The position numbers and the translations under genes are program-made. The notes under the pieces were generated by a model that was given only the letters and a program-made list of their open reading frames with translations, was not told where the DNA came from and ran no database searches. A stretch of DNA of 64,000 bases from Bacteroidota bacterium (GTDB lineage Bacteria > Bacteroidota > Ignavibacteria > UBA10030 > UBA8401): positions 1 through 64,000 of the forward strand of contig JBBAAO010000001.1 in NCBI GenBank assembly GCA_041658205.1, written 5' to 3'. Below, piece after piece: positions 1 to 6,647 of this stretch. Position 1 is the first letter of the stretch; each line of letters starts with the position of its first letter.

Positions 1-403
<403 letters not shown>

Positions 404-489
404 AATTCTTTTTTGAATACACATATCTTGTGCATCAATAAACTTATAAGATCAAACATATGCGCTTCTTTTCATTTTGAATTTTTAAT

Positions 490-607
<118 letters not shown>

Positions 608-616
608 TAATTTACA

Positions 617-648
617 AATCCCGTATACGCAAGTGTGCGGGATTTTTT
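617..648 (+). terminator. Rho-independent terminator of the rRNA operon
   Basis: A perfect 12-bp stem (617-628 with 633-644, counting G-U pairs) closes on a GCAA tetraloop and runs into a T-rich tract (643-648). It sits 10 nt after 5S rRNA and probably ends the rrn transcript. Confidence 0.93.
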
Positions 649-890
649 ATTTTAAATGTATCTCATACAAAGAACAATTACCAATTACAAGATTATCATA
701 TTCACAAGATTTTCAAAATTGTGTGATTGTAAATCATGATACCGACGTCTGAATTCTGAAATCTAATATCTGATATCTAAAATCTAACATCTCGTCATCT
801 TGTCATCTCAACTACTTTTCATTTTTATTCAGACGAGAAAATTTGTATCTTCCAAAAATTATTTATCACCACCATCCTAAACGTTTACAC
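649..890. other. Intergenic region, low-complexity ATCT-rich stretch
   Basis: No gene is seen between the rrn terminator and rmd. Around 750-815 there is an imperfect run of units such as ATCTAATATCTGATATCTAA and CATCTCGTCATCTTGTCATC, i.e. degenerate ATCT repeats. The promoter for the GDP-sugar genes is probably here but no convincing -35/-10 pair could be chosen. Confidence 0.5.
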
Positions 891-1850
891 ATGAAAGTAC
901 TTATTACCGGCATCGGCGGATTTGCAGGAAGCCATCTGGCAGATTATATTGCTGCGAATACCAGCGCAGAAATTTTTGGCATCCTCCGCGATTTGGAAAA
1001 GAATGACAATCTTCGTCAGCTGAACGGCAACGTCCAACTTTCCACATGCGAGATTACGGATTTCCAATCCATCTTTAAAGTGATTAAAGAAATCAAGCCG
1101 GATGTTATTTTCCACGTTGCCGGGCAAGCGTTTGTTCCGAGTTCATTTGAACACGCTGCAGAAACATTTAAGACAAATGTGATCGGTACGATTAATATTT
1201 TTGAAGCGGTGAAGGCAAGCGAAATTTCTCCCCGTATTATCGTCGTCACATCGGGCGAAGTCTATGGCGAAACATTCGGATTACCAATGCTCCATACGGA
1301 ACAGTCAATTCCACAGCCGGTAAATCCATATGCTGCGAGCAAAACGAGCGTTGACTATATTGCTCAAACGTATAAAAAATATGAAGGGCTTAATATTGTT
1401 ATTGCCCGTCCCTTCAATCACACCGGTCCCCGTCAAAAGCCGAATTTCGTCTGCTCTTCACTAGCAAAACAGATCGTCACGATCCAAAAATCAAAAGCCC
1501 CAAAAATATTACGGGTTGGAAATATTAAAGCACGCCGCGATTTTACCGACGTTCGGGATATTGCACGTGGTTATTGGATGTTATCGGAAATTGACAATAA
1601 GCATAATTATATTTTTAATTTGTGTTCCGGGAAGATCTTTGCAATTGAAGAGATCATAAAATTATATGAAGAAATTCTTGGAGAAAAATTTGAATTGAAT
1701 GTTGAACCAAAACGCCTGCGTGGTTATGATATTCAATTGCTTGCCGGCAATGCAAGTGCCATCAATCACTCGATTGGGTGGAAGGCAGAAATTCCGCTGA
1801 AAAAAACATTAACCGATCTTTTAGAATATTGGAATCATAAGGAAAACTAA
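891..1850 (+). CDS. rmd: GDP-4-dehydro-6-deoxy-D-mannose reductase (Rmd-like, SDR family)
   Basis: Extended short-chain dehydrogenase of about 319 residues. It reduces the 4-keto sugar made by Gmd to GDP-D-rhamnose in the cytoplasm. The N-terminal NAD(P)-binding Rossmann motif is MKVLITGIGGFAGSHLADYI. The SDR catalytic Tyr-Lys pair is in NPYAASK, and RPFNHTGPRQ and DFTDVRDIARGYW are typical of the Rmd group. The frame is open upstream from a TTG at 843, but the ATG at 891 places the Rossmann strand at the very N terminus as in the family, so it is chosen. No clear ribosome-binding site is present. It lies 2 nt before gmd, so the two are probably co-transcribed. The exact 4-keto-reductase specificity is inferred from motifs and from the neighbour. 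Confidence 0.85.
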   Translation: MKVLITGIGGFAGSHLADYIAANTSAEIFGILRDLEKNDNLRQLNGNVQLSTCEITDFQSIFKVIKEIKPDVIFHVAGQAFVPSSFEHAAETFKTNVIGTINIFEAVKASEISPRIIVVTSGEVYGETFGLPMLHTEQSIPQPVNPYAASKTSVDYIAQTYKKYEGLNIVIARPFNHTGPRQKPNFVCSSLAKQIVTIQKSKAPKILRVGNIKARRDFTDVRDIARGYWMLSEIDNKHNYIFNLCSGKIFAIEEIIKLYEEILGEKFELNVEPKRLRGYDIQLLAGNASAINHSIGWKAEIPLKKTLTDLLEYWNHKEN

Positions 1851-1852
1851 TC

Positions 1853-2896
1853 ATGGCAAAGGTAGCATTACTCACAGGAATCACAGGACAAGACGGATCA
1901 TATTTAGCAGAGTTGCTTCTTGAAAAAGGATACGAAGTCCATGGGATGATCCGCCGGAGTAGTTCGTTCAATACCGGTCGCATCGACCATATCTATAATG
2001 ATCCGAAATTTGCCGGGTCAAAATTTTTTCTGCATTACGGCGATGTAACCGATACGAGCAACATTAACCGTTTGCTGGAAAAGATCGAGCCGCATGAGAT
2101 CTATAACCTTGCCGCACAGAGCCATGTGAAAGTATCCTTTGAAGTGCCGGAATACACAGCCGAAGTTGACGCAGTAGGAACACTTCGATTCCTTGACGCA
2201 ATCCGTGAAACAGGAATTACCACAAAATTTTACCAAGCTTCCACGAGTGAGCTTTACGGAAAAGTTCAAGAAATTCCACAAACAGAAAAAACTCCATTCT
2301 ATCCAAGAAGTCCATACGGTGTTGCCAAATTATATGGATACTGGATCATAGTGAACTACCGTGAAGCGTATAACATCTTTGCCTGCAACGGTATTTTGTT
2401 TAATCATGAATCTCCCCGTCGCGGAGAGACCTTTGTAACACGAAAGATTACGATGGCAGCGGCAAAGATTAAACTTGGTCTTCAGGATACATTGACCCTT
2501 GGTAACTTAAACTCAAAGCGTGACTGGGGATTTGCGAAAGAGTACGTTGAAGGAATGTGGAGGATGCTCCAACTTGATAAACCGGAAGATTTTGTTTTAG
2601 CAACCGGGGAAACCCATGAAGTTCGAAAGTTTGTGGAGGCTGCATTCAATGAGCTTGGAATAGAACTTCGCTGGGAAGGTGCAGCAGAGAATGAAAAAGG
2701 AATTGATAAGAAAACAGGTAAGGTATTGGTTTCAGTAGATCCTAAATACTATCGTCCAACTGAAGTAGACCTGTTGATCGGTGATGCTTCAAAAGCAAAG
2801 CAGAAGCTGGGATGGGAAGCGACGACAAAATTTGCTGATCTTGCCCGCTTAATGGCCAAAGCAGATTATGAACTGGTGAAAAAACGGGGATATTAA
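1853..2896 (+). CDS. gmd: GDP-mannose 4,6-dehydratase
   Basis: Converts GDP-D-mannose to GDP-4-dehydro-6-deoxy-D-mannose, the branch point for GDP-L-fucose and GDP-D-rhamnose. The 347-residue length is normal. The sequence is highly recognisable: ALLTGITGQDGSYLAELL at the N terminus (NADP-binding GxxGxxG), RRSSSFNTGRIDHIY, the SDR Tyr-Lys pair in SPYGVAKLYGYW, and FNHESPRRGETFVTRKI. It starts at an ATG 2 nt after rmd and is followed after 130 nt by fcl. Together they supply activated deoxyhexoses, probably for surface polysaccharide or glycosylation; no glycosyltransferase is present in this window to say which. Confidence 0.97.
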   Translation: MAKVALLTGITGQDGSYLAELLLEKGYEVHGMIRRSSSFNTGRIDHIYNDPKFAGSKFFLHYGDVTDTSNINRLLEKIEPHEIYNLAAQSHVKVSFEVPEYTAEVDAVGTLRFLDAIRETGITTKFYQASTSELYGKVQEIPQTEKTPFYPRSPYGVAKLYGYWIIVNYREAYNIFACNGILFNHESPRRGETFVTRKITMAAAKIKLGLQDTLTLGNLNSKRDWGFAKEYVEGMWRMLQLDKPEDFVLATGETHEVRKFVEAAFNELGIELRWEGAAENEKGIDKKTGKVLVSVDPKYYRPTEVDLLIGDASKAKQKLGWEATTKFADLARLMAKADYELVKKRGY

Positions 2897-2900
2897 AACC

Positions 2901-3007
2901 GTCACACAAAGACACAAAGGAAAAAGTATTGCGAACCTCCAGTTTGCGGCATCTTTTTCTTAAAAGTAAATCTCGCAGTTTTTTAATTCTTTGTGCCTTT
3001 ATGTGAT
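2901..3007. repeat. Imperfect inverted repeat between gmd and fcl
   Basis: The left arm TCACACAAAGACACAAAG (2902-2919) and the right arm, which reads as its near reverse complement (2989-3007), match with about two mismatches and enclose about 70 nt. A similar pair of arms occurs at 17992-18051. It could be a dispersed repeat or a weak hairpin affecting gmd-fcl read-through. Confidence 0.5.
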
Positions 3008-3026
3008 GCTATTAAAACTTTGATCA

Positions 3027-3959
3027 ATGGATAAAAACTCAAAAATATATATAGCCGGCCATAGAGGATTAGTAGGATCTGCAATCCTTCGTCTTCTTCA
3101 AGAACGAGGATATTCGAACCTGCTCTATAAAACGCACACAGAGCTTGACTTAACTGATCAAGCTGAAGTAAAAGAGTTCTTTGAACAGGAAAAACCGGAG
3201 TATGTATTTCTTGCTGCTGCAAGAGTTGGCGGAATCCATGCGAACAATTCGTATCCAGCGGAGTTTATCTATGAGAATCTTGCCGTGCAAAACAATGTGA
3301 TTCATTTTTCATACTTGAACGGCGCGAAAAAACTTTGCTTCCTTGGCAGTTCATGTATTTATCCAAAGCTGGCTCCTCAGCCGATGAAAGAAGACTACTT
3401 ACTGGATGGTAAACTTGAACCGACCAATGAGCCGTATGCTATAGCTAAGATTGCCGGGATTGAGATGGCGAAATCATACAACCGCCAATACGGAACGAAT
3501 TATATCTCTGTAATGCCGACGAATCTGTACGGACCAAACGATAATTTTGATCTTCAAAATTCCCATGTGTTGCCAGCATTGATCAGAAAATTTGTCGAAG
3601 CCAAAGAAAAAAATCACCCATCAGTAGTATTATGGGGTTCCGGAAAACCCCGGCGCGAGTTCTTGTATGTTGATGATATGGCCGATGCGTGTATCTTTTT
3701 AATGAACACGTATGATGGCAATGAGTTTGTGAATATCGGCACCGGTGAAGATGTGACAATTCTTGAAGTTGCCCAACTGATCAAAGAAATTGTTGGTTAT
3801 CAAGGCGTATTGGAGTTTGACGCAACAAAACCGGACGGGACACCGAGAAAATTGTTGGATGTTTCCCGAATCAATGCGCTCGGATGGAAAGCAACAGTGT
3901 CGTTGAAGGATGGATTAGTAAAAGCGATTGATTGGTACAAAAAAAATAGAGAAATGTAA
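3027..3959 (+). CDS. fcl: GDP-L-fucose synthase
   Basis: Epimerase-reductase that turns GDP-4-dehydro-6-deoxy-D-mannose into GDP-L-fucose. The 310-residue length fits the family. It has the N-terminal motif IYIAGHRGLVGSAILRLL, the signature LGSSCIYPKLAPQPMKE, the catalytic Tyr-Lys in EPYAIAKIAGIEM, and MPTNLYGPNDNFDLQNSHVLP. It uses the same intermediate as the Rmd-like enzyme two genes upstream, so the locus appears able to make both GDP-D-rhamnose and GDP-L-fucose. It ends 49 nt before tRNA-Ala. Confidence 0.96.
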   Translation: MDKNSKIYIAGHRGLVGSAILRLLQERGYSNLLYKTHTELDLTDQAEVKEFFEQEKPEYVFLAAARVGGIHANNSYPAEFIYENLAVQNNVIHFSYLNGAKKLCFLGSSCIYPKLAPQPMKEDYLLDGKLEPTNEPYAIAKIAGIEMAKSYNRQYGTNYISVMPTNLYGPNDNFDLQNSHVLPALIRKFVEAKEKNHPSVVLWGSGKPRREFLYVDDMADACIFLMNTYDGNEFVNIGTGEDVTILEVAQLIKEIVGYQGVLEFDATKPDGTPRKLLDVSRINALGWKATVSLKDGLVKAIDWYKKNREM

Positions 3960-4008
3960 AGCAGATTTGAACTCTCTCACAATTTTTCGTATCTTTGATA
4001 CAAGAATT

Positions 4009-4082
4009 GGGGCTGTAGCTCAGTTTGGGAGAGCGATTCGTTCGCAACGAATAGGTCGTCGGTTCGATCCCGATCAGCTCCA
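4009..4082 (+). tRNA. tRNA-Ala, anticodon CGC
   Basis: A 74-nt cloverleaf can be folded by hand. The acceptor is GGGGCTG with CAGCTCC and contains a G3-U70 pair, the alanine identity element. The D arm is GCTC...GAGC, and the anticodon stem ATTCG/CGAAT encloses loop TTCGCAA with anticodon CGC (reads GCG, Ala). The T arm is GTCGG/CCGAT with loop TTCGATC. The discriminator is A and the terminal CCA is not encoded in full. The last part of the gene is repeated 68 bp downstream. Confidence 0.95.
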
Positions 4083-4151
4083 CAGTAAAGCTCAAAAGAA
4101 TTCTGCGCCGTAGACGCTTCCGCATTTGGCGGAGATCCCGATCAGCTCCAC
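4066..4151. repeat. 18-bp direct repeat of the tRNA-Ala 3' end (att-like scar)
   Basis: GATCCCGATCAGCTCCAC occurs at 4066-4083, inside the tRNA, and again exactly at 4134-4151. Between the copies is 50 bp that includes the hairpin TCCGC-atttg-GCGGA. A duplicated tRNA 3' end is the usual footprint of site-specific integration at a tRNA gene, but no integrase is nearby and the enclosed DNA is very short. It could be the scar of an excised element or a small local duplication. Confidence 0.75.
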
Positions 4152-4170
4152 TACGATAGTTTTAGAAATT

Positions 4171-4263
4171 GCCAAGCCCTGTACAACTTTATATTAGACA
4201 ATCCTGCCAGGTCCGGAAGGAAGCAACAGCCTCTAATGGAGAGTGTGATGCAGTAAGCTTGGC
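4171..4263 (+). ncRNA. ffs: Signal recognition particle RNA (4.5S type)
   Basis: Small bacterial SRP RNA of about 93 nt. The ends GCCAAGC (4171) and GCTTGGC (to 4263) pair. The conserved core CCTGCCAGGTCCGGAAGGAA then GCAACAGCC carries the GGAA tetraloop and the Ffh-binding internal loop. It is followed at once by a T run (4264-4269) that, with the closing stem, forms a terminator. It acts with Ffh to target nascent membrane and secreted proteins. Confidence 0.93.
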
Positions 4264-4301
4264 TTTTTTATTATCTCTCTTGTAGAAACTAATACTAAAA
4301 G

Positions 4302-4432
4302 TTAGACAATCCTGCCAGTCCGGCCTACGGTTCGTAGAGTCTACGACTCGTAGAGAAGGAAGCAACAGCCTCTAATGGAGAGTGTGATGCAGCCCAAAGG
4401 GTCATAGATAAGCTTGGCTTTTTTATTTTAAT
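4302..4432 (+). pseudogene. Interrupted second copy of the SRP RNA 3' part
   Basis: From TTAGACAATCCTGCCAG onward this repeats the SRP RNA at 4194-4270, including the final AAGCTTGGC and T run, but lacks the 5' arm needed to close the long helix. Two blocks are inserted relative to the true copy. One is 32 nt at 4324-4355, placed exactly inside the GGAA tetraloop and containing CTACG-GTT-CGTAG and CTACG-ACT-CGTAG hairpins. The other is about 17 nt at 4393-4409. It is most likely a decayed duplicate; an independent small RNA cannot be excluded because the terminator is intact. Confidence 0.8.
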
Positions 4433-4450
4433 GAAAAAATAAAAAGGGGA

Positions 4451-5011
4451 TTAAAGAATTGATTTGAGTTCCTGAGCAAACTTCTCCTTCGATTGCATGC
4501 CAATCATCTTTTTTACGATCTTTCCACTTCTATCAATATAAAATGTTGTGGGATATCCCCTCAATCCTCCAAAGGCCTCTTCAAGATTTCCGTTATCTAT
4601 CACGATAGGATATGTCACCTGATATTTTTTGACAAACTCTGAGACAAGATCCATTGCATCGTCACCCCGATCAGCTGAGATACCGATAAATGCTATACCT
4701 TGTGACGCATATTCTTTACTTAGCTCTACAAGGTCTGGAGTTTCTCTAACGCACGGTCCACACCACGTCGCCCAGAAATTAACAAGGACAGCTTTTCCTT
4801 TAGAATATTCAACAAATGAAACCTGTTTTCCATCTTGATTGTACCATGTAAAGTCTGGTGCCTGCTCGCCATTAGGCTGTTTATTGGTCAACAAGAGAGA
4901 GACATTTTCCCTGTATTGAGAGGAGGCTTGTTGATTATTGGACTGTTGTTCGGTTTTTGATTGGCAGCTAAGCAGTGATAGTGCGAAGAGTGCGGTGATA
5001 ACATAATTCAT
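4451..5011 (-). CDS. TlpA/ResA-like thiol-disulfide oxidoreductase lipoprotein
   Basis: Envelope thioredoxin of 186 residues. A short signal peptide ends in the lipobox LLSC (Cys about 16), so it is probably a lipoprotein facing the periplasm. The AhpC/TSA-TlpA fold shows APDFTWYNQDGKQVSF, the redox centre VNFWATWCGPCVRE (near residues 80-92) and GYPTTFYIDRSGKIV containing the cis-Pro. It overlaps the anti-sigma gene by one base, so it is the third gene of a sigma/anti-sigma/thioredoxin operon. The context suggests envelope redox homeostasis; the actual partner protein is unknown. Confidence 0.88.
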   Translation of the reverse strand: MNYVITALFALSLLSCQSKTEQQSNNQQASSQYRENVSLLLTNKQPNGEQAPDFTWYNQDGKQVSFVEYSKGKAVLVNFWATWCGPCVRETPDLVELSKEYASQGIAFIGISADRGDDAMDLVSEFVKKYQVTYPIVIDNGNLEEAFGGLRGYPTTFYIDRSGKIVKKMIGMQSKEKFAQELKSIL

Positions 5012-5820
5012 TACTTCAATTCCTTTTCGGTAAGGAGTGCGATCATTTCATCTTTTTTCATTCCGCTGACCGCGGAGCAGAGTGTGTTTTTATAACGCCA
5101 CATTACCAGCGTCATGTTATTAGCAAGCTCTCGAACATACCAATCTGTTTTCTTCAGTTCCTCTCGAGCATCATTCGGTAATCCGATGGTCGTTCCATCC
5201 ATTGCATCACTCATGGATGCTTGATAGATATAGATAATATTTTTTTCGTCAACCTGATAGATAACATGGGCAAGTTTCACTCCGTCAATCTCCGATAACC
5301 TACCGGCGCAGGAACTGCACCCTTTCATCTTCGGAACATTCACATCGAACCCAACTTCTTTTGCTAAAAATGAACGGACGGCATCTTCTGTGCTGACAAG
5401 CTGCGGTTTAATCGATCCGCCGATTACTGCTTGATAATTTTTTAATGATTGCGAAATGATATTTGCTTCATCCGCCATTCCAGGAGTAGAAGGAATGAAT
5501 AATGAATAGATCCCAATCGCTACCACAGCAACAGCCACAAGCGCTATTGCCGGATTCAATTGGAAGCCGAAGAGTTTCCTAAACCAGGAACTATTCGAAG
5601 AATTCAATGTAGCATTGATAATAGAGTAATATACTTCGGACGGGACGCTTTGGCGTTGTAATTTTGAATGGACAACATTCTTTGTTGCCTGCATTGACTT
5701 GAATTCAAAATTGCAATGAGGGCATACGTGCGCATGCTGCATTAATTCGTTTGTTCGTTCGTCGGACAAACGTTGATCAACAATTTCGCATACACATTCT
5801 TTAAATTCACTGCATTTCAC
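5011..5820 (-). CDS. Membrane anti-sigma factor with N-terminal zinc-binding motif
   Basis: 269 residues. The first 50 contain a zinc-binding anti-sigma (ZAS) type motif, HAHVCPHC, in a short helical domain expected to hold the sigma factor in the cytoplasm. One transmembrane helix (NPAIALVAVAVVAIGIYSLFI, residues about 89-109) leads to a periplasmic region of about 160 residues that carries an extra Cys pair in KGCSSCAGRL and is otherwise unfamiliar. It lies between the ECF sigma gene (19 nt upstream) and the TlpA-like gene. That arrangement and the Cys-rich sensor part suggest response to envelope or thiol stress; this is inference. Confidence 0.82.
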   Translation of the reverse strand: MKCSEFKECVCEIVDQRLSDERTNELMQHAHVCPHCNFEFKSMQATKNVVHSKLQRQSVPSEVYYSIINATLNSSNSSWFRKLFGFQLNPAIALVAVAVVAIGIYSLFIPSTPGMADEANIISQSLKNYQAVIGGSIKPQLVSTEDAVRSFLAKEVGFDVNVPKMKGCSSCAGRLSEIDGVKLAHVIYQVDEKNIIYIYQASMSDAMDGTTIGLPNDAREELKKTDWYVRELANNMTLVMWRYKNTLCSAVSGMKKDEMIALLTEKELK

Positions 5821-5839
5821 TGGAGCACCTTTGTTTCAA

Positions 5840-6436
5840 TTAATCATTCGCCTCTTTTTTGATGAAGCCGCGTTTTTTTGCATAATCGTATAATCTGGCG
5901 TACAACAGTTTCCTTCCCCGATGCAATCTAGACCGAACCGTACCAACAGGAATTTGAAGGAATTCTGCGATCTCTTCGTATGCCAATCCTTCAATATCAC
6001 AAAGAATCACTACTGTTCGAAATTCTTCCGGCAACAATTCCAGTGCTTTTGAAACGTCATCATCGAGTAACTGACCGAATATTTTTTCCTGAAGATCGTT
6101 GTCATCGCTGTTTTGGTCGCGGATGAGATTGTAATATCCTTCAATCTCATCATAATCAACTTTATCCGGTTCTTTGGCTTCTTTCCGGTAAAGGTTGATG
6201 TATGTATTTTTCATAATCCTAAACAACCAGGCCCGTAAGTTCGTTCCTTGTTCAAACTTGTCCCAAAAACGGTACGCCTTTAAAAAAGTCTCCTGCAATA
6301 AGTCGCTGGCATCTTCTTTGTTTCCCGTCATTCGAATACCATAATTATACAGTACTTCCATGTGAGGGAGTGTTTGTTGCTCAAATTCCTTGTGACGAGG
6401 ATCTTGATGTATGACTGTGGAGAAGATTGGAAACAT
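5840..6436 (-). CDS. ECF-type RNA polymerase sigma factor
   Basis: Sigma-70 family ECF factor of about 198 residues. Region 2 is seen as DASDLLQETFLKAYRFW and NLRAWLFRIMKNTYINLYRK. Region 4 has LLPEEFRTVVILCDIEGLAY followed by the helix-turn-helix EEIAEFLQIPVGTVRSRLHRGRKLL. The frame is open to a TTG at 6496, but the extra 20 residues (MHAYRRCFQSV...) do not look like part of the family, so the ATG at 6436 is chosen. It begins an operon with its likely anti-sigma factor and a thioredoxin-like lipoprotein. ECF factors usually activate their own operon, but no GGAAC-type promoter could be fixed upstream. Confidence 0.9.
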   Translation of the reverse strand: MFPIFSTVIHQDPRHKEFEQQTLPHMEVLYNYGIRMTGNKEDASDLLQETFLKAYRFWDKFEQGTNLRAWLFRIMKNTYINLYRKEAKEPDKVDYDEIEGYYNLIRDQNSDDNDLQEKIFGQLLDDDVSKALELLPEEFRTVVILCDIEGLAYEEIAEFLQIPVGTVRSRLHRGRKLLYARLYDYAKKRGFIKKEAND

Positions 6437-6647
6437 TCGTTCGTTTGACCACTGGCCTGCGCAGACGCTTTGAAAACAGCGGCGATAGGCGTGCAAGTTC
6501 CGTTGATGTGATTGAAAATACTCAGCAATAACTTACCAAAATCTCCGCTGACTTTCAACCGATCCCATTTTTAGACCTCAATCTTCACCTTGCTCACAGC
6601 GGAGAAGATTGCTATATTAGCACTATCTTTTAAAACGTATTGGTTCA

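Noticed and set aside
3871..4125. Minus-strand frame containing GIEPTTYSLRTNRS
   Set aside because: This is the well-known false protein produced by translating across a tRNA on the wrong strand.
6328..6558. Alternative frame overlapping the ECF sigma start
   Set aside because: It is a different frame of the same region without family features; the sigma frame has both region 2 and region 4 motifs.
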